64,000 bases of DNA, from the NCBI RefSeq assembly GCF_030811215.1, contig NZ_JAUSQM010000001.1, positions 2,604,001-2,668,000 on the forward strand. Reading direction: 5' to 3'. Both the position numbers and the translations under genes were made by a program. This DNA is from Nocardioides massiliensis (GTDB lineage: Bacteria > Actinomycetota > Actinomycetes > Propionibacteriales > Nocardioidaceae). Position 1 is the first letter of the stretch; each line of letters opens with the position of its first letter. Below are positions 32,990 through 43,700 of the stretch, piece by piece. The notes beneath the pieces are model-generated. The model did no database searches. It saw nothing but the letters and a program-made list of their open reading frames with translations, and was not told where the DNA came from.

Positions 32990-33600
32990 CGCGCGGCCGT
33001 CACGTTGCCTCGCGGCGGCCGCCGTGGCGAGCAGTGCTGGTGATCCTCGGTGTCCTCGCCGGCACCGGGGTCGCCGGGGCCTGGGCCTACTGGACCGACA
33101 CCGCGACCGTCAGGAGTGGACCCATCCGGGCCGGGTCGATGGATCTGCGAGTCAACGGAGAGGCCGTCGGGACGGGCACGAGCGTCACTGTCGCCGCGAT
33201 CGCCACGAACGACTTGACTCCGGGAGAGGCGCAGGCGTTTGCCCTAACAATCTCCAATGTCGGCACTCCGGACCTGAAGTGGACCGCGACCGCCACGAGG
33301 GCCGCCACCCCGGCATGGGGGTACTCGGGGGATCCCTTGTTGGTCACGCTGCACCGGGGTGCACCCGTCGATGATGCGAGCTACCCGCGCGTCGACTCCT
33401 GCACGCACCCAGCAATGGGTTCGGTGGTTGCGGTGACCGCCGGCAGCAGTCTGCTGACCGCTGGTCCGCAGTTGCTGACCGCTGGTCAGAGCGAGGTCGT
33501 GTGCGTCCTGATCGCCATGGACGACACCGCGGGTAACGCGAACCAGGGCGCTTCCGGCGCCGTCGCCTTGACTTTCGATGCCGTCCAGGTGACGCCGTGA
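32986..33600 (+). CDS. Secreted protein with SipW-type signal peptide
   Basis: 204 residues. Basic start, hydrophobic core and GTGVAGAWAYWTDTATV at the cleavage region identify a SipW substrate. The mature part is a Thr/Ala-rich beta sandwich with two cysteines (SCTHP and VVCVLI) that may form a disulfide. A short internal duplication gives SLLTAGP-QLLTAGQ, from a 15-bp direct repeat spaced 21 bp apart (around 33452 and 33473). GTG start coupled to sipW; GTGA overlap downstream. Confidence 0.75.
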   Translation: MTRGRHVASRRPPWRAVLVILGVLAGTGVAGAWAYWTDTATVRSGPIRAGSMDLRVNGEAVGTGTSVTVAAIATNDLTPGEAQAFALTISNVGTPDLKWTATATRAATPAWGYSGDPLLVTLHRGAPVDDASYPRVDSCTHPAMGSVVAVTAGSSLLTAGPQLLTAGQSEVVCVLIAMDDTAGNANQGASGAVALTFDAVQVTP

Positions 33601-34097
33601 GAGTTGCGAAGCGGCGGCGTGCCACCCAGCACCTCCTCGGTGGGCTCGTTGGTGTGCTTGCAGTGACGTTGGGCTCTGTCTCGACGACGACAGCCGCCTA
33701 CACCGATACGGCAGTGGTGACCACGGGCGTGATTCACGCCGACAGCGTCCGGTCGCCGAACTCGGTGGAATGCGTCTCGTCGGGTCTGCTTTCGCCGCTC
33801 GTTTTCGCGTGGACCAACCCCGACGCTCGTTACGACTTCCTGGTCACTCTCGAGCAGCCCGCTGGAGTGGTGCGTGAAACGCGCCGTATCGCGAACAACG
33901 GCGCACCGGGGACTCTGCAGACCACCAACTACGCTCCAGCCCTCTTGGAGAGCCTGATCGGGATCAACGTCGGGGTGACCGTGCGCGTCCGGTCGTACTT
34001 GGCGTCGGCACAGACATGGGTGAGCAGCCCGGGGGTCACCGACACCGGTCGTGCCACGAGCGTGGTTGGGCTGGGACTGATGACTTCATGCAGCTGA
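33597..34097 (+). CDS. Secreted protein with SipW-type signal peptide
   Basis: 166 residues. N-terminus: basic [10 protein letters not shown], hydrophobic [20 protein letters not shown], then DTAVVTTG. The mature domain has a possible disulfide pair (ECVSSG and the C-terminal TSCS) and a fibronectin-III-like rhythm ([19 protein letters not shown]). Last gene of the sipW unit. It ends 28 bp before pdxT. Probably exported and assembled at the cell surface; structure and partners unknown. Confidence 0.7.
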   Translation: MRVAKRRRATQHLLGGLVGVLAVTLGSVSTTTAAYTDTAVVTTGVIHADSVRSPNSVECVSSGLLSPLVFAWTNPDARYDFLVTLEQPAGVVRETRRIANNGAPGTLQTTNYAPALLESLIGINVGVTVRVRSYLASAQTWVSSPGVTDTGRATSVVGLGLMTSCS

Positions 34098-34125
34098 GGG
34101 TCTTCAGCCGATAACCTCCGTTCTC

Positions 34126-34752
34126 GTGACCCCCACCATCGGCGTCCTCGCCCTCCAGGGCGACGTCCGCGAGCACCTCGCGGCGCTGGCCGCGGCGGGT
34201 GCCACTGCGATCGCCGTGCGCCGCCCCGCTGAGCTCGCCGCGGTCGACGCGCTCGTGCTGCCGGGTGGGGAGTCCACGACGATCGCGAAGTTGGCGCGCA
34301 CGTTCGAGTTGTTCGCGCCGATCCAGCACCGCATCCGCGCGGGCATGCCGGCGCTGGGCACCTGCGCCGGGATGGTCCTGCTGGCCGACCGCGTGGTCGA
34401 CGGCGCCGTCGGCCAGGAGACCTTCGGCGGGCTCGACATCACGGTGCGCCGCAACGCCTTTGGTCGCCAGGTCGCCTCCTTCGAGGGCGAGGTCGAGATG
34501 GCCGGGTCGGCGAATGCCGTCGGCACCGTGCCGGGTGTCTTCATCCGTGCTCCGTGGGTCGAGGAGGCCGGCGCGGGGGTCGAGGTCCTCGCGCAGGACC
34601 CCGCCGTGGGTAGGATCGTCGCGGTCCGGCAGGGACCGCTCGTGGCCACCGCGTTCCACCCCGAGGTGGGAGGAGACGCACGGGTCCACTCGTTCTTCGT
34701 GGACCTGGTCCGAGCATCGGTCGGGGACACCCTCTCCGCGCGACCCGCCTGA
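34126..34752 (+). CDS. pdxT: Pyridoxal 5'-phosphate synthase, glutaminase subunit
   Basis: 208-residue class I glutamine amidotransferase that supplies ammonia to PdxS. The triad is complete: Cys in [11 protein letters not shown], His and Glu in [19 protein letters not shown] is the oxyanion strand. GTG start at 34126; a TAACCT hexamer 10 nt upstream is a possible own -10 box, which it needs because pdxS is 5.3 kb away. Followed by yebC after 51 bp. Confidence 0.94.
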   Translation: MTPTIGVLALQGDVREHLAALAAAGATAIAVRRPAELAAVDALVLPGGESTTIAKLARTFELFAPIQHRIRAGMPALGTCAGMVLLADRVVDGAVGQETFGGLDITVRRNAFGRQVASFEGEVEMAGSANAVGTVPGVFIRAPWVEEAGAGVEVLAQDPAVGRIVAVRQGPLVATAFHPEVGGDARVHSFFVDLVRASVGDTLSARPA

Positions 34753-34803
34753 CCGCCGAGCGCAGATCACAGGTCAGTCGACAGGACGGAGCGAGGACAC
34801 CGC

Positions 34804-35571
<768 letters not shown>

Positions 35572-35653
35572 CCGGGCGTGTCGGTGGCCGGTCCGTCCGT
35601 GTGGCCGGATAGCGTGCTCTGAGCGAACACATGTTCGGACGGCAGGAGGCGGC

Positions 35654-36193
35654 ATGCGCGTGCTGGGGATCGACCCCGGCCTGACCCGGTGCGGGTTGGG
35701 CGTGGTCGACAGCAGCGGCGGTCGCGCCATGAGCCTGGTCGCCGTGGGCGTCGCCCGGTCGGCCACCGACCTGCCGATCGCCGAGCGGCTGCACGCCATC
35801 GGCACCGAGATCGACGCCTGGCTGGACCTCCACCGCCCCGATGCCGTCGCGGTCGAGCGGGTCTTCAGCCAACACAACGTCCGCACCGTGATGGGCACCG
35901 CCCAGGTCAGCGGCGTCGCCATGGTCGCGGCTGCTCGCCGCGGGCTCCCGGTCGCCCTCCACACGCCCAGCGAGGTCAAGGCAGCGGTCAGTGGCAGCGG
36001 TCGCGCCGACAAGGCCCAGGTCGCGGCGATGGTGGTCCGGCTGCTCCGGCTCGACGCCACCCCCAAGCCCGCCGACGCCTCCGACGCGCTGGCCCTGGCC
36101 ATCTGCCACGTCCTGCGGGGCGGGGCGCAGAGCCGCATCGATGCCGCGCTGGCCGCGGCGCGTGCGACCCGGCGGCAGGGGACCCTCGCGTGA
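35654..36193 (+). CDS. ruvC: Holliday junction resolvase RuvC
   Basis: 179 residues. Cuts Holliday junctions made during recombination. Catalytic acids visible: Asp7 in [12 protein letters not shown], Glu in [11 protein letters not shown], and the Asp pair in [18 protein letters not shown] at 35654 with AGGAGG upstream; TAGCGT at about 35608 is a candidate -10. The C-terminus runs into ruvA with GTGA overlap. Confidence 0.96.
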   Translation: MRVLGIDPGLTRCGLGVVDSSGGRAMSLVAVGVARSATDLPIAERLHAIGTEIDAWLDLHRPDAVAVERVFSQHNVRTVMGTAQVSGVAMVAAARRGLPVALHTPSEVKAAVSGSGRADKAQVAAMVVRLLRLDATPKPADASDALALAICHVLRGGAQSRIDAALAAARATRRQGTLA

Positions 36194-36816
36194 TCGCGTT
36201 CGTCCGCGGTCGCGTCGCCGAGGTGACGTTGACCTCCGCCGTGGTCGAGGTCGGCGGCATCGGTCTCGAGCTCAACTGCACGCCGACCACGCTGGCCGAG
36301 CTCAGCCTCGGCGCCGACGTCACCTTGCCGACGAGCATGGTGGTGCGCGAGGAGTCGCTCACGCTCTTCGGCTTCTCCGACGCCGACGAGAAGGCGATGT
36401 TCGAGACGCTCCAGACGGCCTCCGGTGTCGGCCCGAAGCTCGCCCAGGCGATGCTCGCGGTCCACAGTCCCGACACCCTGCGCCGTGCGGTCACCAGCGA
36501 GGACGCCAAGACCCTCACCGCCGTACCCGGCATCGGGCAGAAGGGCGCCCAGCGGATCATCCTCGAGCTCAAGGACCGCATCGGCGCCCCGGGGTCGGCT
36601 GTCCCCGCGACGCCCGCTGCTCGGGCCGTCGCTGCAGCAGCGGCCTGGGCCGACCAGGTCCACGCCGGGCTGGTCGGACTCGGCTGGTCCGCCAAGGAGG
36701 CCGACCGCGCGGTCCAGGCGGTCGGCGGCGAGGCCGAGCAGCAGACCGCCGACGGCGGCCAACCCGACGTCGCCGCGCTCCTGCGCGCCGCCCTGCGCAC
36801 GCTGAGCAAGGCCTGA
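36190..36816 (+). CDS. ruvA: Holliday junction branch migration protein RuvA
   Basis: 208 residues. The tetramer grips the junction and loads RuvB. N-terminal OB domain ([20 protein letters not shown]), two helix-hairpin-helix motifs ([15 protein letters not shown] and [17 protein letters not shown]) and the C-terminal RuvB-binding domain after an Ala-rich linker. GTG start overlaps the ruvC stop; one base separates it from ruvB. Confidence 0.96.
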   Translation: MIAFVRGRVAEVTLTSAVVEVGGIGLELNCTPTTLAELSLGADVTLPTSMVVREESLTLFGFSDADEKAMFETLQTASGVGPKLAQAMLAVHSPDTLRRAVTSEDAKTLTAVPGIGQKGAQRIILELKDRIGAPGSAVPATPAARAVAAAAAWADQVHAGLVGLGWSAKEADRAVQAVGGEAEQQTADGGQPDVAALLRAALRTLSKA

Positions 36817-36817
36817 C

Positions 36818-37975
36818 ATGGACCACCACGACAGCCATATCGACGACAGCCCCATCGACGACGCGTACGCCGCTGCGGAGGCCGAGCACCTCGCCGGCCG
36901 ATCGCTGACGGCCGCCGACGCCGACGGCGACGACCGGGCCGTCGAGGCCGCCCTGCGTCCGCGGACCCTCGACGAGGTCGTCGGCCAGGAGCGGGTCCGC
37001 GAGCAGCTGTCTCTGGTCCTCGAGGCGGCGCGCGGCCGTGGTCGCGCGCCCGACCACGTGCTGCTCTCCGGCCCGCCCGGGCTCGGGAAGACGACGCTGG
37101 CGATGATCATCGCGGCCGAGGTCGGCAGCCCCCTGCGCTTGACGTCGGGCCCCGCGATCACCCACGCCGGCGACCTCGCCGCGATCCTCTCGGGCCTCCA
37201 CGAGGGCGACGTCCTCTTCGTCGACGAGATCCACCGGATGTCGCGCCCGGCCGAGGAGATGTTGTACGTCGCCATGGAGGACTTCCGGGTCGACGTCGTC
37301 ATCGGCAAGGGGCCCGGCGCGACCGCCATCCCCCTCGAGTTGCCGCCGTTCACGCTCGTCGGGGCGACCACCCGCGCCGGCCTCCTGCCCGGTCCGCTGC
37401 GCGACCGCTTCGGCTTCACCGGCCACCTCGAGTTCTACGAGACGGCCGACCTCGAGCGCATCGTCCGCCGGTCCGCGGCGCTGCTCGAGGTCGAGCTGAC
37501 CGACGAGGGTGCCGGCGAGATCGCCTCGCGCTCGCGCGGCACCCCCCGCATCGCCAACCGCCTGCTGCGCCGCGTGCGCGACTACGCCCAGGTCCGCGCC
37601 GACGGCGTGGTCACCCACCCGATCGCCCGGGCCGCACTGGAGCTCTACGAGGTCGACGAGTCCGGCCTCGACCGCCTCGACCGGGCGGTGCTCGACGCCC
37701 TGTGCCGGCGTTTCGGCGGGGGACCGGTGGGTGTCAGCACCCTCGCCGTCGCCGTCGGGGAGGAGCGCGAGACCGTCGAGGAGGTCGCGGAGCCGTTCCT
37801 CGTCCGCACCGGCCTGCTCGCCCGCACCCCGCGCGGTCGGGTGGCGACCCCCGCGGCCTGGACCCACCTGGGTCTGGCGGTGCCCGCCGACGCGGCGTTC
37901 CAGGGCGGGGCGACGTTGTTCGACCTCGACGACCAGCCGTCCGCGGAGTCCGGCACCGGCCCCGAGGCCGACTGA
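36818..37975 (+). CDS. ruvB: Holliday junction helicase RuvB
   Basis: 385 residues, longer than usual because of a 40-residue acidic, His-containing N-terminal extension ([20 protein letters not shown]). Walker [13 protein letters not shown], Walker B FVDEIHRM, sensor 1 [17 protein letters not shown], and the C-terminal winged helix with [19 protein letters not shown]. Motor for branch migration with RuvA. The short acidic tail after residue 365 is not conserved in general. Confidence 0.96.
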   Translation: MDHHDSHIDDSPIDDAYAAAEAEHLAGRSLTAADADGDDRAVEAALRPRTLDEVVGQERVREQLSLVLEAARGRGRAPDHVLLSGPPGLGKTTLAMIIAAEVGSPLRLTSGPAITHAGDLAAILSGLHEGDVLFVDEIHRMSRPAEEMLYVAMEDFRVDVVIGKGPGATAIPLELPPFTLVGATTRAGLLPGPLRDRFGFTGHLEFYETADLERIVRRSAALLEVELTDEGAGEIASRSRGTPRIANRLLRRVRDYAQVRADGVVTHPIARAALELYEVDESGLDRLDRAVLDALCRRFGGGPVGVSTLAVAVGEERETVEEVAEPFLVRTGLLARTPRGRVATPAAWTHLGLAVPADAAFQGGATLFDLDDQPSAESGTGPEAD

Positions 37976-38047
37976 CCGACCGCCTAGACTCCTGCAGGCT
38001 GCCCGTACGGGTGTGCCTGTCGCCCGTCGTCTTCGAGAGGTCTCCTC

Positions 38048-38347
38048 GTGGAAGCGCTTGCCTCCCTCTTCCCGTTCCTGCTGATCATCGTCGTGTTCTG
38101 GTTCCTGCTGATCCGTCCGCAGCGCCGGCGCGCGCAGGAGATGGCCCAGCTGCAGAACACCGTCGAGGTCGGCTCGGAGGTCATGCTCGCCTCGGGTCTC
38201 TACGGCACCGTCTCGCTGCTCGACGCCGACCAGCCCGACCTTGCCTGGGTCGAGGTCGCGCCCGGCACCACCGTGAAGGTGGCTCGGCAGGCGATCGTGC
38301 GGGTCGTGACGCCGGAGAACCCGATCATCGACGGCCCGGACTCCTGA
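38048..38347 (+). CDS. yajC: Preprotein translocase subunit YajC
   Basis: 99 residues, one N-terminal membrane helix (LFPFLLIIVVFWFLLIRPQR) ending in the signature IRPQRRR, then a small cytoplasmic domain with the MLASGLYGTV block. YajC binds SecDF in the holotranslocon. GTG start; TAGACT at 37985-37990 is a likely -10 box. The secD and secF genes expected next are absent; apt starts 5 bp after the yajC stop. Confidence 0.92.
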   Translation: MEALASLFPFLLIIVVFWFLLIRPQRRRAQEMAQLQNTVEVGSEVMLASGLYGTVSLLDADQPDLAWVEVAPGTTVKVARQAIVRVVTPENPIIDGPDS

Positions 38348-38352
38348 CGGTC

Positions 38353-38913
38353 GTGAGCGCCAAGGAGGCGGCGGCAGCGCGTGCGCGCGGCGCCCTCGAA
38401 CGCCTGATCCGCGACGTCCCCGACTTCCCGGAGCCGGGCGTGCTGTTCAAGGACATCACCCCGGTCCTCGCGGACTGCGAGGCCTTCCACGACGTCGTGG
38501 AGGCGATGGCGGAGGCCGGCAGGGACGCCGACGGCGTCACCGTCGTCGACCGGGTGCTGGGGATGGAGGCCCGTGGCTTCCTGCTCGGGGCACCGATCGC
38601 GCTGGCCCTCGGTGTCGGGTTCGTCCCCATCCGGAAGGCCGGCAAGCTGCCCGCCGAGACCTACGGCGTCACCTACGACCTCGAGTACGGCACCGCCACC
38701 CTCGAGATGCACACCGACGCGCTGCGCCCCGGCGACCGGGTGCTGCTGGTCGACGACGTGCTCGCCACCGGCGGAACGATCGCTGCGACCACGGAGCTGG
38801 TGCACCGCGCCGGCGCGGAGGTCCACGCCGTGAGCGTGCTGATGGAGCTGGCGTTCCTCGAGGGTCGCGCAGCCGCCGGTGACGCGCCCCTCAGCACCCT
38901 GCTCACCGTCTGA
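38353..38913 (+). CDS. apt: Adenine phosphoribosyltransferase
   Basis: 186 residues. Salvages adenine to AMP using PRPP. VLLVDDVLATGGTI is the PRPP-binding motif; FPEPGVLFKDITPVLAD and EARGFLLGAPIAL are typical of the family. GTG start at 38353; no obvious ribosome site other than GGTCG, so translation may be coupled to yajC. Its C-terminus is complete (PLSTLLTV). Confidence 0.93.
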   Translation: MSAKEAAAARARGALERLIRDVPDFPEPGVLFKDITPVLADCEAFHDVVEAMAEAGRDADGVTVVDRVLGMEARGFLLGAPIALALGVGFVPIRKAGKLPAETYGVTYDLEYGTATLEMHTDALRPGDRVLLVDDVLATGGTIAATTELVHRAGAEVHAVSVLMELAFLEGRAAAGDAPLSTLLTV

Positions 38914-38969
38914 CCCGCCGCGGTGGACGCCGCTCGTAGACTAGGAGCACGAAGCGTGCGAGGAGGCCT

Positions 38970-41324
38970 GTGAGCGACGAGCGAGTGGTGCGGACCGCGG
39001 ACAACCCCGCGGAGTCGGACACGCGCGCCGCCAGCCCGACCGTGGCCCCGGTCCCGGTCAACACCGGTACGCCGTCCGGTCGCCGCATGCGTGCACGACT
39101 GGCCCGCATCGGCACCCGCAGCCAGTCCGGGAACCCGGTCCTGGAGCCGCTCTTCCGCAGCATCCGGGCCAACCACCCCAAGGCCGACCTGGCGTTGATC
39201 GAGCGCGCCTACGTCACCGCCGAGCAGGCCCACGGCACCCAGATGCGCAAGAGCGGTGACCCCTACATCACCCACCCGCTCGCCGTCACCCAGATCCTCG
39301 CCGACATCGGCATGACCGAGGCGACGCTGTGCGCCGCGCTGCTCCACGACACGGTCGAGGACACCTCCTACAGCCTCGAGGAGCTGCGCAAGGACTTCGG
39401 CGACGAGGTCGCGCTGCTCGTCGACGGCGTCACCAAGCTCGACAAGGTCAAGTACGGCGACTCGGCGCAGGCCGAGACGATCCGCAAGATGATCGTGGCG
39501 ATGAGCCGCGACATCCGCGTGCTCGTCATCAAGCTCGCCGACCGGCTTCACAACATGCGCACCCTGCGCTACCTCAAGCAGGACACCCAGGAGCGCAAGG
39601 CGCGCGAGACCCTGGAGATCTTCGCCCCGCTGGCTCACCGCCTGGGCATGAACACCCTCAAGTGGGAGCTCGAGGACCTCGCCTTCGCGACGCTGCACCC
39701 CAAGATCTACGACGAGATCGTGCGGATGGTCGCCGAGCGTGCGCCGTCGCGCGACCAGTTCCTCGCCCAGGTCATCGCCCAGGTCGAGAAGGACCTCAAG
39801 AACGCCCGCATCAACGCCACCGTCACCGGCCGGCCGAAGCACTACTACTCGATCTACCAAAAGATGATCGTGCGCGGCCGCGACTTCTCCGACATCTACG
39901 ACCTGGTGGGCATCCGCATCCTGGTCGAGGACGACCGGGACTGCTACGCCGCGCTCGGCGTGCTCCACTCGCGATGGAACCCGGTCGCCGGCCGGTTCAA
40001 GGACTACATCGCGATGCCGAAGTTCAACATGTACCAGTCGCTGCACACGACGGTCATCGGACTCGAGGGCAAGGCGGTCGAGCTCCAGATCCGCACCTAC
40101 GCCATGCACCGCCGCGCGGAGTACGGCGTCGCGGCCCATTGGAAATACAAGGCCGACCAGCGCGCCGGCACGACGGCCCCGCAGCTGCCCGGTCCCGACT
40201 CGGCCGGTGACATGGCGTGGGTGCGCCAGCTGCTGGACTGGCAGAGCGAGACCGAGGACGCCGGCGAGTTCCTCGAGTCGCTGCGCTTCGAGATCAACTC
40301 CGCCGAGGTCTACGTCTTCACCCCGCGCGGTGACGTGATCGCGCTGCCGACGGGGTCGACTCCGGTCGACTTCGCCTACTCGATCCACACCGAGGTCGGC
40401 CACCACACCATCGGCGCGCGCGTCAACGGCCGGCTCGTGCCGCTGGAGTCGCGCCTCGAGAACGGCGACGTCGTCGAGGTCTTCACCTCCAAGGCGCCCA
40501 ACGCCGGTCCCAGCCGCGACTGGCTCGGCTTCGTCGCCTCCCCGCGGGCCCGCACCAAGATCCGCCACTGGTTCACCAAGGAGCGGCGCGAGGAGGCGAT
40601 CGAGCAGGGCAAGGAGCAGATCGCCAAGCTCCTGCGCAAGGAGGGCATGCCCCTCAAGCGCGTCTTGACCCACGACTCGCTCAGCACCGTCGCCGCCGAG
40701 CTGCGCCTGGCCGACGTCTCGGCGCTCTACGCCGCGGTCGGCGAGGGCAACGTCGGCGCGCAGACCGTCGTACGCAAGGTCATCGAGCTGCGCGGGGGAG
40801 AGGCCGGAGCCGAGGAGGACCTCGCCGAGGCCGTCACCATCACCCGGCCGCGCGAGACCCGCGCGACGACCAGCACCGACGCCGGCGTCATCGTCAAGGG
40901 CGCCACCGACGTCTGGGTCAAGCTCGCGCGGTGCTGTACGCCGGTCCCGGGTGACGCGATCCTCGGGTTCGTCACCAAGGGTGGTGGGGTCTCGGTGCAC
41001 CGCTCCGACTGCACCAACGCTGCCAGCCTCGAGGCCCAGCCCGAGCGCCTGCTGGAGGTCGAGTGGGCACCCAGTGCGCAGTCGGTCTTCCTGGTCAACA
41101 TCCAGGTCGAGGCGCTCGACCGCGCCCGGTTGCTGTCCGACATCACGCTGGTGTTGTCCGACGCCCACGTCAACATCCTGTCGGCCTCGCTCAGCACCAC
41201 CCGCGACCGCGTCGCGAAGAGCAAGTTCAGTTTCGAGATGGCCGACCCCAAGCACCTCGGCCACGTGCTCAAGGCCGTGCGCACGGTCCCCGGCGTCTTC
41301 GACGCCTACCGCGTCACCGGCTGA
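38970..41324 (+). CDS. relA: Bifunctional (p)ppGpp synthetase/hydrolase RelA/SpoT
   Basis: 784 residues with all Rel domains. HD hydrolase ([12 protein letters not shown]), synthetase ([40 protein letters not shown]), TGS ([20 protein letters not shown]), a zinc-finger-like region ([16 protein letters not shown]) and C-terminal ACT. Main stringent-response enzyme, complementing the small synthetase at 18175. GTG start after GAGGAGG; TAGACT at 38937-38942 is a candidate -10. Confidence 0.96.
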   Translation: MSDERVVRTADNPAESDTRAASPTVAPVPVNTGTPSGRRMRARLARIGTRSQSGNPVLEPLFRSIRANHPKADLALIERAYVTAEQAHGTQMRKSGDPYITHPLAVTQILADIGMTEATLCAALLHDTVEDTSYSLEELRKDFGDEVALLVDGVTKLDKVKYGDSAQAETIRKMIVAMSRDIRVLVIKLADRLHNMRTLRYLKQDTQERKARETLEIFAPLAHRLGMNTLKWELEDLAFATLHPKIYDEIVRMVAERAPSRDQFLAQVIAQVEKDLKNARINATVTGRPKHYYSIYQKMIVRGRDFSDIYDLVGIRILVEDDRDCYAALGVLHSRWNPVAGRFKDYIAMPKFNMYQSLHTTVIGLEGKAVELQIRTYAMHRRAEYGVAAHWKYKADQRAGTTAPQLPGPDSAGDMAWVRQLLDWQSETEDAGEFLESLRFEINSAEVYVFTPRGDVIALPTGSTPVDFAYSIHTEVGHHTIGARVNGRLVPLESRLENGDVVEVFTSKAPNAGPSRDWLGFVASPRARTKIRHWFTKERREEAIEQGKEQIAKLLRKEGMPLKRVLTHDSLSTVAAELRLADVSALYAAVGEGNVGAQTVVRKVIELRGGEAGAEEDLAEAVTITRPRETRATTSTDAGVIVKGATDVWVKLARCCTPVPGDAILGFVTKGGGVSVHRSDCTNAASLEAQPERLLEVEWAPSAQSVFLVNIQVEALDRARLLSDITLVLSDAHVNILSASLSTTRDRVAKSKFSFEMADPKHLGHVLKAVRTVPGVFDAYRVTG

Positions 41325-41340
41325 GCGAGTGCGCGTCAAC

Positions 41341-41379
41341 GATGTCGTCAGGTGTCAGTGGGTGACACCTGACGACATC
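41341..41379. terminator. Perfect 17-bp hairpin between relA and DUF349 gene
   Basis: GATGTCGTCAGGTGTCA, loop GTGGG, then the exact complement. Placed between convergent genes, 16 bp after relA and 28 bp after the end of the minus-strand gene. No T-run; probably a bidirectional I-shaped terminator. Confidence 0.75.
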
Positions 41380-41407
41380 GGTGATGCCGGCCGGGGAGCC
41401 AGCGGGA

Positions 41408-42811
41408 TCAGCCGCTGAACTCCTGCGACGTCCGGCGCGCCATCTCCAGGAACGCCTGACGCGAGGCGAGGTTCTCCTCCAGCTCGGCGACCTTCTTGGC
41501 ATTGCCGGCCTCGCGTGCCTTGGCGAGGTCCGCCTCGACGTCGGCGATGGCAGTCTCGAGCTTGGTCACCATCTCGTTGGCACGCGCCGACTTCTCGGGG
41601 TCCGTACGGCGCCACTGCTCGTCCTCGAAGGACCGGATCGCCTGCTCGACCTTGCGGATGCGCGCCTCGAGCTCCTTGATCCGGGCCCGCGGGACCTTGC
41701 CGGCGGCCTCCCAACGCTCGGCGATGCCGCGGAACTTCTCCTTGGCGACCTTGATGTCCTCGATCGGCAGCAGTGCCTCGGCCTCGGCGAGCAGGGCCTC
41801 CTTGACCTCGGCGTTGGCGGCGAACTCCTCGTCGAGGGCGGCGTTGGCGGCGTCACGGGCACCGAAGAACGTGTCCTGCGCCCCGCGGAAGCGCTTCCAC
41901 AGGGCGTCGTCGACGTCCTTGGGTGCGGGGCCGGCGGCCTTCCACTTCTGCATGAGGTCGCGGTACTTGCCGGCCGTCGGTCCCCAGTCGGTGGAGTCCG
42001 CCAACGCCTCGGCCTCGGCCACCAGCCGCTCCTTGATCTGGCGGGCGCCCTCGCGTGCCTGGTTCTGCTCGGCGAAGTGGGCCTTGCGGCGTCGCGTGTA
42101 GGTCGTCCGGGCGGTGGAGAACCGGCGCCACAGCGCGTCGTCGGAGGTCTTGTCCTGCCGGGACAGGCCCTTCCACTCCTCCAGGAGGTCGCGCAGCCGG
42201 TTCGCGCCGTTGCGCCAGTCGTTGCCGGCCGCGACCTTCTCGGCCTCGTCGGCGATCTGCGCCATCCGGGCGCGCGCCTGCTCGACGCGCTGGGCGCGCT
42301 CGGCCTTGCGAGCGGCGCGCTGCTCCTCGATGAGCGACTCGAGCGCGGTGAGGCGCTCCTCGAGCGACCCGAGGTCGCCGACGGCGTTCGCACCGACGAC
42401 CTCGCCGCGCAGCTTGGTCAGCGACGCCTCGGCGTCGCCCGTCGCGACGGTGCCGGTGGCGATCCGCTTCTCCAGCAGGTCGACCTCGAACGCGAGCGCC
42501 TCGAAGCGGCGTACGAAGAACGTCAGCGCCTCCTCCGCGGTGCCCTCGGGGTACTGCCCGACCGCCCGCTCGCCGTCCGCGGTGCGGACATAGACCGTGC
42601 CGTCCTCGGCGACCCGACCCCAGGTGGGGGCGTCGGCGACCGTCGGAGGAGCGACGGGCACGACCGGCGTGGCGGGACGCGCGGCGGGGGCGCCAGGGCG
42701 CGGGCCCGGGGGGCGCGGCGTCGGCCGCGGGCCGGGCACCGGGCCCGGGCGGGGCGTGTCGGCGTTGCCCGGCTCGGGGTTGCCCTGGTCGGAGTTGCCC
42801 TGGCTGGTCAC
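41408..42811 (-). CDS. DUF349 repeat protein
   Basis: 467 residues from the GTG at 42811, chosen because GAGG lies 7 nt upstream; an ATG at 42862 is alternative. A Pro/Gly/Arg-rich start (about 70 residues) is followed by helical DUF349 repeats with the recurrent ...W..AG..P......LW.RF pattern (WKAAGPAPKDVDDALWKRF, WKGLSRQDKTSDDALWRRF, and a third with LTKLR earlier) and a coiled-coil end. Function unsettled; it commonly neighbours relA in actinobacteria. Confidence 0.85.
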   Translation of the reverse strand: MTSQGNSDQGNPEPGNADTPRPGPVPGPRPTPRPPGPRPGAPAARPATPVVPVAPPTVADAPTWGRVAEDGTVYVRTADGERAVGQYPEGTAEEALTFFVRRFEALAFEVDLLEKRIATGTVATGDAEASLTKLRGEVVGANAVGDLGSLEERLTALESLIEEQRAARKAERAQRVEQARARMAQIADEAEKVAAGNDWRNGANRLRDLLEEWKGLSRQDKTSDDALWRRFSTARTTYTRRRKAHFAEQNQAREGARQIKERLVAEAEALADSTDWGPTAGKYRDLMQKWKAAGPAPKDVDDALWKRFRGAQDTFFGARDAANAALDEEFAANAEVKEALLAEAEALLPIEDIKVAKEKFRGIAERWEAAGKVPRARIKELEARIRKVEQAIRSFEDEQWRRTDPEKSARANEMVTKLETAIADVEADLAKAREAGNAKKVAELEENLASRQAFLEMARRTSQEFSG

Positions 42812-42948
42812 GGGTACCTCACTGCTCGCTGGCGGATGGCGACGCGCTCGCGGCGAGCGCATCGGTCGCCCATCGTAGTCACGGACCGCTGCGTGTCGGG
42901 CGGCTACGGGTGACCAGCCCGGATGCGCGCTCGCCGTACCACGGTCGC

Positions 42949-42954
42949 TAGGCT
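42949..42954 (+). promoter_or_regulatory. -10 element for a leaderless MBL hydrolase transcript
   Basis: TAGGCT 6 nt before the GTG at 42961; there is no ribosome site, so the mRNA likely begins at the start codon. Confidence 0.5.
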
Positions 42955-42960
42955 CCCGGG

Positions 42961-43695
42961 GTGCTGATCGCTGGATTTCCCGCAGGCCCCTGGGGCACGA
43001 ACTGCTACGTGATCGCCACCGGTCCCGGGGCGGAGTGCGTGGTCGTCGACCCCGGCAAGGACTCCGCAGCCGGGGTCGCCGAGGTCGTCCGCGAGCACCG
43101 CCTCAAGCCGGTCTCGGTGTTGGTCACCCACGGACACATCGACCACATGTGGTGTGTCGCTCCGGTCGCCGGCACCTACGACGCCCGCGCCTTCATCCAC
43201 CCCGAGGACCGGCACCTGCTCTCCGACCCCATGGCCGGCATGTCGCCCGAGACCGCCGGGATGCTGCTCGGCGGCAAGTACGAGTTCGCCGAGCCCGACG
43301 ACGTCGCGGAGGTCACCGACGGCGAGGAGCTGGAGCTGGCCGGCGTGAAGTTCCGCGTCGACCACGCGCCCGGCCACACGCGCGGGTCGGTGATGTTCCG
43401 GACGCCGTACGACGACCCGGCGCACGCCGACGTCAGCGCGTTGCTGTTCTCCGGCGACGTCCTCTTCGCCGGCTCGATCGGTCGCACCGACCTGCCCGGC
43501 GGCGACCACGCCACCATGCTGCAGAGCCTGGCGGCCAAGGTGCTGCCGCTCGACGACGACATCGTCGTGCTTCCCGGCCACGGTGAGCAGACCAGCATCG
43601 GCCGCGAGCGGGCCACCAACCCCTACCTCCTCGAGATTGCCCGTGGCCTCGACGAGGGCAACGGCCCGGTCCCGCCGGTCACGCGAGGGTTGTGA
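42961..43695 (+). CDS. MBL-fold metal hydrolase (glyoxalase II-like)
   Basis: 244 residues. VTHGHIDHMW is the HxHxDH zinc motif; APGHTRGSVMF, LFSGDVLFAGSIGRTDLPGG and LPGHGEQTSIGRE supply the remaining ligands. This subgroup is called hydroxyacylglutathione hydrolase-like, though mycothiol producers lack glutathione, so another thioester is the probable substrate. Conserved upstream of hisS in actinobacteria. GTG stop overlap region leads into hisS. Confidence 0.87.
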   Translation: MLIAGFPAGPWGTNCYVIATGPGAECVVVDPGKDSAAGVAEVVREHRLKPVSVLVTHGHIDHMWCVAPVAGTYDARAFIHPEDRHLLSDPMAGMSPETAGMLLGGKYEFAEPDDVAEVTDGEELELAGVKFRVDHAPGHTRGSVMFRTPYDDPAHADVSALLFSGDVLFAGSIGRTDLPGGDHATMLQSLAAKVLPLDDDIVVLPGHGEQTSIGRERATNPYLLEIARGLDEGNGPVPPVTRGL

Positions 43696-43700
43696 GTGCG

